This document shows positions 44,385-54,721 of a stretch of DNA of 64,000 bases, one piece after another. This DNA comes from Lotus japonicus (Eukaryota > Streptophyta > Magnoliopsida > Fabales > Fabaceae), in assembly GCF_012489685.1 (NCBI RefSeq), contig NC_080041.1:33655780-33719779 (forward strand), given 5' to 3'. The first letter of the stretch is position 1. Each line of letters starts with the position of its first letter. The notes beneath the pieces were generated by a model. That model was given only the letters and a program-made list of their open reading frames with translations. It did not search any database and was not told where the DNA came from. The translations under genes and the position numbers were made by a program.

Positions 44385-46513
44385 TGTAAGCTTCACTAAA
44401 ATCCCATTGGGATTCCATGACTTTGCTAACTTCCCTATGTTCTAATTTAATGAAATCATTTGCACAATAATTTATATCAGTTGCATTTTTTTTTAATATT
44501 TTTTTAGCAGACTTAATATCTTTTAATTTTTGTCGTAAAAGAAAAACTGGAACGTGTAAAACAAAGAAAGGCATACCCATAGGTTAAAAAGTTTAATAAA
44601 AAGTGAAAGTATGTATACATCTAGCACCAGATATAAGGCACAAAAAACTACCATCCAACAATATATATTGAAAAAGTTTATCGTAATATGAGTTGTTTTC
44701 GAGCCCCATGTCTTATGCGAGCATCTGTAACTGCAGAAGGCTATTTATAAGTTGTAAGTTAGGAGATTCCAAGAAAGCATAAAGGAAAAAATGGTTGATT
44801 TAGTAGACTCTGTTGGCAAATGAGTGCCTTATGCAATAACTATTCCGCAAAGAAACTCCATGATATGTGATGATTATATAAGGGGGGGAAAAGATATTTA
44901 TTGAAGCACTAAGTGAACAAAAATAGGTAATTAGGAACAAATAATTATTAAATAAGGATAGGTATTACATATATGTAAGAGGCAATAACTTATTACATAC
45001 AAAATAAGCCCTGATAAAAAATAGCATGTGATAATGTAACATATGACATTCACCAATGTCATATCACTTTTTAATGATAAATAAACATGGATCACTTTAA
45101 AATTAATGCTAGCTTGATTTCACATTCTCCTGTCACAAAGAGGACTGTTTGAGGCCCTTCACTAAACACATGCAATTGCACATTCTCTAGGCTCTTGACT
45201 TGGTACTGTATTTGATGTTTCCAGGAGTGAGCTTCATGATCCTCTTGTGAATGACTCTTCCATTGACTTCTTCTTGGCACAACCTGCACTGTGCTCCGTT
45301 CTTCTCTCAGCCAGCTCTAACCTAGGCAGAACCCATTCATAAAGGATACCTCTGTGAGGTTCTTAACTTCAAGATGCAATGCAGATTCTCTCTTCTTCCA
45401 TTCAGCTTCTCTCTTGCGACAATCAACACCTGAGAACATAATTGGCATATATTTTCTTAACCAAGAATGAAGGAAATATAACATAGTCTATTCAAGGATA
45501 ATCCAACCGTCACAAAGGCAAGAAGAAATGCTTCGATAAATATAAAAGCTATGGGAAACACACTTTTTTCAAACCATGATTTGGGGCTTTGGAAACGCCA
45601 AACAAACATGCATGTCAATATGACGATACCTTTCTTTCAAGGGCACCTGCTCTCTTCTTCCATTAAGCTTCTTTCTTCTTCAGTTGACAATCTCAAGATC
45701 AAAATTGATTTATTTTCTTAACCAAGAATGATGGACCTATATATTCAAGTATACTCCAACTCACACAAAAGCCAAGGAAGAAATAATAGCAATATTATTT
45801 TAATAGCTTTTAGGAAAAAGCTTTTTTAAAATTGACAGTTTGAGTTTGCGAACGCCAAACATAACATTCAATGTCAATATCATCATACTTTGCTTTCAAG
45901 GACAACACATTTGTCCTCTAACACATCATTCGATATTATTGCAGCTTCGGTTTTCAAGCACTGGATTTTTGCTTCAATCTCTTGCTCAAGTCGCTTGACA
46001 TTATAAGCTCCAAAATCTCTGTTACTCCGTATTCATGGTAAAGCATGAAGGAAATGAGTGAATGCATCATGTCAGAATCAGATAAAAGGATAGTTTAGCA
46101 GCTGCATTTAACAAATAGAATAATAGTGTTATATCTGAAACTTTCTTTTGAAACTCAACCTGTAGCTTAGCTCGATATTCAACAAATCCCTTTTAATTTT
46201 ACCCTAGCCAAGAAGGCAAATATAAACTAATCCAGTATATAGCACATTCTTTTGCCAATGATGGCCATTCTCCAATGTCATAATCATCCTTGAGTTCCAA
46301 ATGACAAAATGGCTTTTAGTTATATACCATGAGAGAAATGAAAAAGGAAAACTATAAGCACAAAGTAATGAGAGAAATGTAAATTTAAAACTTTTCAAAG
46401 ATATCACTCAGTACCCAACTTGCACAGTTAAAAAATAAAAGCAACACTATTTACAGAGATAGAGATTGAAACACATAGATGTGGGAAGAAGCCAAGCAAG
46501 CTAGTGCACAAAA
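44385..46513. other. AT-rich sequence with isolated exon-like traces
   Basis: A minus-strand frame at 45092-45289 is preceded by an acceptor-like GTGCAG at its 5' side and reads VPRRSQWKSHSQEDHEAHSW. Family unknown. The remainder contains no supportable gene. It may be part of a captured gene together with 46514-48300. Confidence 0.35.
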
Positions 46514-46930
46514 AACCACTTAACTAAGAACGAAATTGATCGTCGATCTCATCAGAAGGAAGACCTTGACGACGTAATCAGATGGTGGGCTTAGCTGAGC
46601 GGCAGAGGAGAAGAGGTTCTGAATGGCAAAATGAAAATGAGTGTCCAAAGTTCTGTACACATCATTGTTCAACCTGTGGAAGAAATGCAGCATGAGTTGC
46701 ATTGTACGAAGAGAAACACACAGAGAGTTTGTAGCAAAAGCTAAAATGTAACTGCAAAGATACAAATTAGTGAGGAGGAAAAATAGGTCTTACCTGATTG
46801 AGGATCTTCTCTCAATGGAATGGGGCTGCAGAAACTCATTTCGCTGGTCCCGTTGCATTTCGATCCAGCCATCCCGTCTTCCTTCGCGCCGCTGCCACTC
46901 ATTCAGACCCTCACCAATTAAATTTACATC
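46514..46930 (-). pseudogene. Two-exon gene fragment of unknown family, with a consistent intron
   Basis: Exon A (46930-46794) follows an acceptor-like TAGTTGCAG and ends CAG|GTAAGACC. Exon B (46674 to the stop near 46514) follows the pyrimidine-rich acceptor TTGCATTTCTTCCACAG. Joining the two keeps the frame open: LNEWQRREGRRDGWIEMQ in A, then LNNDVYRTLDTHFHFAIQN and LSPPSDYVVKVFLLMRS in B to a TAA. Coding-like composition and phase-matched splicing argue for a real gene piece. I do not recognise it. It lies in the sense direction of the Helitron whose 5' end is at 48562, as captured genes often do. Confidence 0.5.
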
Positions 46931-48389
46931 TGCAACTACAGCTTTTTACATGAAACATCTACAATGCTTTCCAAATCAATGCTACAATTCACATGATTTC
47001 ATAAACAAAAGTTTCTTAGCATGGCACTTTTGCCCTGTTGTTACAACTTACTTCAATCATTCAATTTTAAAAGTGCTATAACTAACAATGTCAAAAAATG
47101 TGGTTTCATCATAAATTCTTTAAACACATTTTTTTTTAAAAAAACCTTAAAGTTTAAAGAGATGGGCCGTTAATGAATTATATTGGCAATAAGAAAATGA
47201 CGCTACCTGATTCAACTCAACGTGTCCTTAAATGGTAATGATCCTCCATTTCACATCATCTTCTGAATCAGTGAAAAACACAAAACAAAGTTAAGTTACA
47301 GAATTTGGATCATAAACTTTTCTGGGAAATCTTGAAAATTTCCCAGTAATTTTGATACATCAGGTTCTGCTAAGCCAAACCAAACCCATTATTCACTGAC
47401 CCTTGATGATGGTTTAAACAAATCAATCATCCTTGACTAATTATGGTTTGAGTTTGTGTTCCATATTGGAGGATTGATTGAGGGTGTGGTGTGGTGAATT
47501 GAGCTTGTTTGTTATGTAAAACTGATTTATTAGATTGGTGGAAGCAACATTACGAAGCCTAATATACAATCCACACCAGGAAGCTCAGGGTATTTGGATT
47601 TGTATCCTGGAAAAGTAACAATTATACACTCTTTTTTTAACAGTAGTAACAATTATACTCAGATTTTCAAAGAATTGTAAGAGACATAATTAATTTGGAA
47701 ATTAACTAATCTAATTGAAAGAGAACAACATAGTACAAAAAGGGAAGAAAAAACCTGAAACAATAAAGAGAAAGAAAAGAGTTGAAGCGCTAGACCTGGA
47801 CGATGATGACGGATTGACGGAAATGACATGCTCTGGTTCAGATTAATCTGAAACAATAAAGATGGATAATCGAATATAAGTTAAAACGTTGAAAGATCAA
47901 GGATTCAGATGATAGAGAACAAAACATGCAATGGTAGTGGGTGAAAGCTGAAATTAGCAAAACGAAAACATTCCTGATGATTGAAGGAGCGGCAGAAACC
48001 CTAAACACCATATCATTCCACCAATTTCTGCAAGAAGCAAAGACCCCTTAAAAAAACAACAATCAGAGACCCACAAAGATCAGAAAAACGAAAGAAAAGA
48101 AACGAAAAGAAAAGAACCAAAGCCCAGAAGATTGAAATCCGCCTTCAATCTCATCTGCTTCGCCTCGTTCGTGCTCTACCTCGCCTCGCTCGTGCTCTGT
48201 TCCGGTTCTGCTGACACGATCGAAGGAAAACGGAGAACGTGCAACGCGATTTAAAGCGCAAGAAGAATGAAAACGGATGGAAAAGGAGAAACCAAAACAT
48301 CAGTGAAATACAGAAGGAGATCAAGATTGCTGGAGGACTTCGACAGCCAAGATTTGATCCATAAATAATAACTTATTGTTAATCAATGG
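46931..48389 (-). other. Probable upstream part of the same gene fragment
   Basis: On the minus strand, 48100-48300 resembles a leader (CT-rich, GTGGGTCTCTGATTGTTG). An ATG frame near 48009 opens MVFRVSAAPSIIRNVF and runs to ~47850, where TTATTGTTTCAG could be an acceptor. 47659-47856 also contains a short open frame. None of these matches a family I know, and the exon chain is not established. Confidence 0.35.
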
Positions 48390-48557
48390 CTGGGATTCAA
48401 TAATAACTTATTGTTAATCAATGGCTGGGATTCAATCAAACTGAAATAAAATGTATTTTTACCTAAATATCCATGGCCAAGCTTCATTGTCATTGAAATT
48501 ATTTGTTGATTGACATATTTACCCCAGGGCTGCCAAAACTCTCCCTTTATATAGTTT

Positions 48558-48562
<5 letters not shown>
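48390..48562 (-). mobile_element. Second Helitron 5' end (minus strand), homologous to 44150-44307
   Basis: The minus strand starts TCTATAAACTATATAAAGGGAGAG at 48562. It shares with 44150-44307 the blocks CTCTCCCTTTATATA, TTGACATATTTACCCC-type and GGCTGGGATTCAATC-type (plus strand). No matching 3' hairpin lies between here and 44385, so either the left end is 40379 (nested copies) or its own end is lost. Confidence 0.75.

Positions 48563-48619
<57 letters not shown>
48561..48619 (+). repeat. (GATA)n microsatellite abutting the second Helitron 5' end
   Basis: About 15 perfect GATA units directly outside the Helitron terminus, as at 44306-44384. The sequences beyond the two arrays are not alike. 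Confidence 0.95.
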
Positions 48620-50829
48620 TTTAATAAAAATAATCAACTTTTTTATAAAATTATGCACTTTTTGAAATCATGCATATTGATACGTAGATTCTATTTTAAA
48701 TAATTCTTTTTGAATTATTAAATCATTAGTAATTAATAAAGAAAAAATTATAAAATATGAGAAATGTATATTTGAAAATTATAAAAATGACTCAAATATA
48801 ATAAACCTTTAGAATATCATTTATATTTGATGGACTAAATAAAAGTTTCATGGAATATAGGTTAAGCTACAGTAAATGAAATCTATATTTACTATTTAAC
48901 TTATTTTCTAATGTATTATAACAATAAAAAAATTAACAATATTTGATACAAAAATAGTAGCCACGAAATAATTCACCATTGATGTGCGTGAACATCAATA
49001 TAATAAAAAGAAGTTTTGAATCACCATCAATATATTTCAAAAAAATTTAATAAAGAACAAATCATCAATATAATTAAAAGGATTTTCGAATCATCATCAA
49101 TATTATTATTTTTTAAAATTTTAACATATCTACTTGAGATCTTGGATGTAGATAACATGAAATTTATGCATGCAACTATTTTGATTAAATAATAAACCTT
49201 TTTAAAAATCAAAAAATTGAAAATAAATAATTTTAAAGATTAAAATTGAAACACTTATTCAAAAATGACAAAATCAAAAATAAATTATTTCAAATATTAA
49301 AAATAAAACACATATTCAGAAATCACAAAATAGAAAAATATGATACATGAAAATATCACATATTCGAAAATATTAAAAATAATTGGAGTTTTTTTATTTT
49401 TTATTCCCTTTGGGTATTTTCCGCAATGATCTCATTATACTAAAAGAATATTTTTTTAGATATAGATAATAGATGAACATGATTTTGTATCAAAATAAAA
49501 TTCTCATCTCTTTAATTATAGTAATTTAAGATAAAATATTTTAAATTGACAATGAGTTTTTAATGTTTTTTTATTATGATGCTATAAATTATGTACATAT
49601 AATTTAATTATAGTAATTTAAGACAATTTTTTTATAGATTGACCACGATATCAATTTTTTTTATAAGAGGGCTATAAATTGTGTCAAGCACTGAAGTGTG
49701 CAATATACAGTGTGAGGAAGAAAAAAAATGGGTCATACCAAAAGAGAGAGAAGAGATTTAGGTGTTTATCTTCTATTGAGTAAATTTTTTCAACAGATGA
49801 CCCTCTATCACTCTATTTAATTTCTTATCCTATTTAATACATGATTGTATATATATTTTTCTCTCATAACATGAAAAAAAGTTCTCTTCGCTGCTCATCT
49901 TTTCCCCATTAACATGCAATGACCAAAGGTTTGTTCCTTATATACCGTCATCTTTACAATTGAGATTTTTTTTCTTCTTTTTTTCTAATGCACAATGTTC
50001 TATATATTTTTTTTCTTCATCAATCTTCTTCAAAAATGTCTTTGGTTCAAAGGTTTGTTATTTCTGATCTTATACCACATGCAACGGTACAGTTATAGTT
50101 GTTTTCTTTCTTATATTCACTGTCAATGTTTTTTTTTCTTTTGCAATTATATAATATGACTATTTGAAAATTTCTATTGTATATCCTGATTCACTTTTTT
50201 TTGGGAGAAACACATGAATTTTAATTTCCATCAATTAAAATTAGCTTTTGCAGGAAAATAAGGATGAATGTCGCAGGATAAGGAAATTTTAACCAATGAT
50301 AAGTATTTGTTTGCATAACATTCATACAAATTAACATTTTCCATAATTTTCACCAATGTTATTGGAAAGAACCAAGTGCCAAGGGCAGAGGAAAAATAGC
50401 CTGCATTTTAAACCAAACGCCCAACAACTTGAAAAAAAAAATGGTAAATAAATGACCTCAATCATGCATGATTGTTCAAATTGAAAAATAGTTTACTTTA
50501 ATTAAATGTCTAATTCATAATTTTATATTCACCCATTTATATTTTTAAAGTTTAAGTAAGATATAATATTTTACCTACAAATAATTTTGAATGATTAAAT
50601 TTTTTTAATTTCATATTTATATTAATATATTTAATGTTATTTATTACTATGACATGAAATAATTTTAAATCTCCATAAAATTAGCAGTTGAGTTTTTTCA
50701 CTAAAAATGTCAAATATTTCCTGCAAAAAAATTGATCACATTTAATAGGTTATGATATTTAAATATAATTAAAATATTCCCAAATATTAAAAAGAAAAAT
50801 GTAACGTGAATGCTGTTTCTTTAAATATA
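48620..50829. other. AT-rich non-coding stretch
   Basis: No gene can be supported. A short imperfect duplication occurs around 49505-49625 (TTTAATTATAGTAATTTAAGA twice, ~95 bp apart). Confidence 0.5.
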
Positions 50830-51065
50830 TGTAAAAATATGTATTTCAAAGTTTAGAAAAAAAATTAAATGCAGATTTCATAGTGTTTTAAAAAATACGT
50901 ATTTCAAAGTTAAGAAAATTTTTTTTAATGCAGATTTAATAGTGTTTTAAAAAATATGTAATAAAAATATTTATTTCAAAGTCAAGAAAAACAAAATTTG
51001 TATATATTTTTTTGGGATGATATGGGGGTGTCAGGTGACAAAACATTCTAGAAAAAAATCTTCAT
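50830..51065 (-). mobile_element. Fragment of a Helitron 1-like 5' region, reversed
   Basis: The reverse complement of 50995-51065 matches the Helitron 1 subterminal block (TTTTTTCTAGAA ... GTCA ... CCCCCATATCATC). The terminal TCTATATAATATAC is missing. 50830-50990 has three imperfect ~60-bp repeats containing ATTTCAAAGTTAAGAAAA. Confidence 0.6.
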
Positions 51066-51090
51066 GCAGATTTAATATTGAAAAAAAAAG

Positions 51091-51505
51091 TATTAATTAA
51101 TTTTTATGGCATTTTTATTGTATTTTCGAATTTTTATTTAATTCAGGATTTTATGAGTTTTTATTGTGATTTGCTAGATTTTTGTAGTTTTTATCTATCT
51201 TTAATTAGTACATTTTTAAATTTTATATTTGATTAGAGATTTAGGTTGTTTATTTCTTGATTTTATCTTGGGTCTTTTAATTTATTTTTGATGTATTTTT
51301 AGAGTATCAATTGATTTTTATGGTATTTTTATTGAATTTTCGGATTTTTATTTAATTCATAATTTTATGAGTTTTTATTGTGATTTGCTAGATTTTGACA
51401 GTTTTTATCTATCTTTAATTAATACTTTTTTTAATTTTAGATTTGATTAGTATTTAAGTTGTTTATTTCTTGATTTTTTCTTAATTTATCTTATTTTTAT
51501 TCAAT
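51091..51505 (+). repeat. Satellite-like AT-rich repeat, ~1.9 units of ~217 bp
   Basis: ATTTTTATGGTATTTTTATT recurs about 216 bp apart (near 51093 and 51309), each followed by GATTTTATGAGTTTTTATTG, GATTTGCTAGATTTTG and TTAGGTTGTTTATTTCTTGA. One more unit is at 39962-40165. The array stops just before Sirevirus copy 2. Confidence 0.75.
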
Positions 51506-51531
51506 GTTAATTCTAGGAAAATGGAGATGAT

Positions 51532-52738
51532 TGTAAGATCAAGTTTTGATCTAGTAGTACAACTCTATGTTTTGATGATTACAAGTTAACCTTTTGATAT
51601 GAACAATTGTGGTACTCTAACGTGTTTTTCTGAGTGTGCTATTTACAGGCTCTGACCTCAACTCAATCTCACACAAATCAGAAGCACTGTGTATAAAGAG
51701 TGACCCAAGCATCGCTTTCGCATTCACCATGTTCAGTATGAACAGTGGAAAAGCTTCAGAAGTTCTGAAGTTATACAAACTCTGATGAGGACTCAGTCAC
51801 TAGAAGCTCTGAAGATCCAGAAGCTCTGATAACCAAGAAACACTGAAGGTTCAGATGTTCTGATGGTGTAGAAGACTCTGAAGTTGCAGAAGCTGAATAG
51901 TGGAAACTCTGAAGTCCAGAAGCAAGAAACTCTGAAGGCCATGTTCTTCCCTCTGAGTTCAGAATCAGAAGATACAATGGTCAGAGGATCTGTGCTTTCC
52001 CTCTGACTCTGATCAACCGGCTTCAGAAGTTCCAATATGAAGCATTCCCCTGATCAGAAGTCTCCTAGGTTTAAAGGTCGCGTCGTTATCCAAGTACAAA
52101 AGCAACTGTACCTTCCTGACGACCTACCTAACGTTCTCAGCCACAGCAGAAGCTGGATTTTCCAGAACTGCCCTCCAACGGTAGCATTCTCCATGCATCG
52201 CTCAACCCTAATCCTTGGAGTATATAAGAGGCTGAAGACTGAAAGAAACGGCTAGAAGCATTCACATACGCAAGACATATTCTGAGATTCTTCTAAGTTT
52301 TCTTTCATCTGAAATTCATTGAGTTTACTATTAGCTTTTTAGAAGCAAATCTCTTGTAAACAATTCTTTGATAAACAGTTTGTTTAGTTCCTTTAGGAGA
52401 TCAAGGTTGATCGGATCCTAGAGAAGACTAAGAGAGTGAATCTTAGTGTGAGCTAAGTCAGTGTAATTGTTAGTCACTTGTAGGTTTCAAGTGCAGTTGT
52501 AACTCTTACCTGATTAGTGGATTGCCTTCATTCTAAGAAGGAAGAAATCACCTTAACGGGTGGACTGGAGTAGCTTGAGTGATTTATCAAGTGAACCAGG
52601 ATAAAATCCTTGTGTGCTTTTCTATCTCTTATCTTTAGCACTTAAGTTCTCGAAAGATTTGTCAAAATCTTTAAGGTGGAAGTTTTATACTGAAAACGTT
52701 ATTCAAACCCCCCCTTTCTACCGTTTTTCATACCTTCA
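51532..52738 (+). repeat. 5' LTR of Sirevirus copy 2 (1207 bp)
   Basis: TGTAAGATC ... CATACCTTCA, with a TATA box TATATAAG at 52221-52228. Differs from the 3' LTR at about four bases (around 51833, 52024-52025 and 52086). Confidence 0.95.
52221..52228 (+). promoter_or_regulatory. TATA box of the Sirevirus copy 2 LTR promoter
   Basis: TATATAAG in GGAGTATATAAGAGG, about 690 bases into the LTR; the same box is in the 3' LTR near 63110. Confidence 0.6.
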
Positions 52739-52740
52739 AT

Positions 52741-52752
52741 TGGTATCAGAGC
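52741..52752 (+). other. Primer binding site of Sirevirus copy 2
   Basis: TGGTATCAGAGC, two bases after the 5' LTR, complementary to initiator Met-tRNA. Confidence 0.92.
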
Positions 52753-52810
52753 GCAAGTTCTGATTACCACACCTAACAGTGTTCAGTGATCCGGGCCGGT
52801 GTGAAAAACA

Positions 52811-54721
52811 ATGGCTGCCACCACCAGTGAAACTCAAAGAGATGGTTACAATGCAAAGCCTCCTATGTTCGACGGTCAAAGGTTCGAATATTGGAAAGAT
52901 AGACTGGAAAGTTTCTTTCTGGGTTTCGATGCAGATCTCTGGGATATTATTGTGGATGGCTACGAGCGTCCAGTTGATGCAGATGGCAAGAAGATCCCAA
53001 GGTCAGAGATGACTGCAGATCAAAAGAAGCTGTACTCACAACATCACAAAGCAAGAGCAATTCTTCTAAGTGCTATTTCCTATGAAGAGTACCAGAAGAT
53101 TACAGACCGTGAGTTTGCTAAAGGCATTTTCGAATCTCTGAAGATGTCTCATGAAGGAAACAAGAAAGTCAAAGAATCAAAGGCATTGTCTTTGATCCAA
53201 AAGTATGAATCCTTCATCATGGAGCCAAATGAGTCCATTGAAGAAATGTTCTCCAGATTGCAGTTGCTTGTAGCTGGCATACGACCTCTCAACAAGAGCT
53301 ACACAACAAAAGATCATGTCATAAGGGTCATCAGGTGTCTTCCTGAAAGTTGGATGCCTTTGGTGACTTCAATAGAGCTCACGACAGACGTTGAGAATAT
53401 GAGTTTAGAAGAACTCATCAGCATTTTGAAATGCCATGAGCTGAAGCGCTCAGAGATGCAAGATCTGAGGAAAAAGTCCATAGCCTTGAAATCCAAATCT
53501 GAAAAGGCTAAGGTTGAGAAGTCAAAAGCTCTTCAAGCTGAAGAAGAGGAATCTGAAGAAGCATCAGAAGATTCTGATGAAGATGAGCTGACTCTGATCT
53601 CCAAGAGACTCAACCGAATCTGGAAGCACAGGCAGAGCAAGTACAAAGGCTCTGGAAAGGCAAAAGGAAAGTATGAGTCCTCAGGCCAGAAGAAGTCATC
53701 AATCAAGGAAGTCACATGTTTTGAGTGCAAAGAATCAGGGCACTACAAAAGTGACTGTCCAAAGTTGAAGAAGGACAAGAAGCCAAAGAAGCACTTCAAG
53801 ACGAAGAAGAGTCTGATGGTGACATTTGATGAATCAGAGTCAGAGGATGTTGACTCTGATGGTGAAGTCCAAGGACTCATGGCCATTGTCAAAGACAAGG
53901 AAGCAGAGTCAAAGGAAGCTGTTGACTCTGACTCAGAATCAGAAGGAGATCCTAACTCAGACGATGAAAATGAGGTATTCGCTTCTTTCTCTACCTCTGA
54001 ACTGAAACATGCATTGCCTGATATTATGGATAAGTATAACTCCTTATTGTCTAAGCATAAGAAGCTTAAAAAGAACTTATCTGCTGTTTCCAAGACTCCT
54101 TCTGAACATGAGAAAATTATCTCTGATTTGAAAAATGATAATCATGCTTTGATCAACTCTAACTCTGTGCTTAAGAACCAGATTGCTAAGTTAGAAGAAA
54201 TTGTTGCCTGTGATGCCTCTGATTGTAGAAATGAATCTAAGTATGAAAAGTCTTTTCAAAGATTCCTAGCTAAAAGCGTGGATAGAAGCTTAATGGCTTC
54301 AATGATCTATGGCGTAAGCAGAAATGGAATGCATGGCATTGGCTATTCTAAACCAATTAGAAATGAGCCCTCTGTGTCTAAAGCTAAATCCTTGTATGAA
54401 TGCTTTGTTCCCTCTGGTACCATATTGCCTGATCCTGTACCTGCTAAAGTTGCTAAACATCCTCTTAAAAAGGGATCTTTCTCTATGACTAAATATCATG
54501 CAAATATTCCTTTAAAGTATCATGTTGAGACACCCAAAGTGATCAGAACCTCTGGGGTAACTAACAAGAGAGGACCCAGAAAGTGGGTACCTAAGGACAA
54601 GATTATCTATGTTGCAGATATCCTTGATAGCTCCACTGAAACACCAATCATGGTATCTGGACAGTGGATGCTCGCGTCACATGACGGGAGAAAAGCGTAT
54701 GTTCCGAGAGCTGAGACTTAA
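52811..54721 (+). CDS. gag: Sirevirus gag, copy 2 (636 aa)
   Basis: Same length as copy 1 with a small number of residue changes, for example K at position 61. The zinc knuckle C303-C316 ([14 protein letters not shown]) is intact. The acidic and coiled-coil parts after it are conserved. The last 113 bases overlap pol in the +1 frame. Confidence 0.93.
   Translation: MAATTSETQRDGYNAKPPMFDGQRFEYWKDRLESFFLGFDADLWDIIVDGYERPVDADGKKIPRSEMTADQKKLYSQHHKARAILLSAISYEEYQKITDREFAKGIFESLKMSHEGNKKVKESKALSLIQKYESFIMEPNESIEEMFSRLQLLVAGIRPLNKSYTTKDHVIRVIRCLPESWMPLVTSIELTTDVENMSLEELISILKCHELKRSEMQDLRKKSIALKSKSEKAKVEKSKALQAEEEESEEASEDSDEDELTLISKRLNRIWKHRQSKYKGSGKAKGKYESSGQKKSSIKEVTCFECKESGHYKSDCPKLKKDKKPKKHFKTKKSLMVTFDESESEDVDSDGEVQGLMAIVKDKEAESKEAVDSDSESEGDPNSDDENEVFASFSTSELKHALPDIMDKYNSLLSKHKKLKKNLSAVSKTPSEHEKIISDLKNDNHALINSNSVLKNQIAKLEEIVACDASDCRNESKYEKSFQRFLAKSVDRSLMASMIYGVSRNGMHGIGYSKPIRNEPSVSKAKSLYECFVPSGTILPDPVPAKVAKHPLKKGSFSMTKYHANIPLKYHVETPKVIRTSGVTNKRGPRKWVPKDKIIYVADILDSSTETPIMVSGQWMLASHDGRKAYVPRAET

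Noticed and set aside
44221..44580. 119-codon ORF with LSIYLSIY repeats
   Set aside because: It spans the (GATA)n array; a similar artefact occurs at 48383-48658.
44385..48389. A Helitron 3' hairpin for the 48562 element
   Set aside because: I searched by eye for CCCGTGC-type palindromes next to CTAG/CTAA in reverse and found none. CCCGTTGC and CCCGTC at ~46850 are not palindromic.
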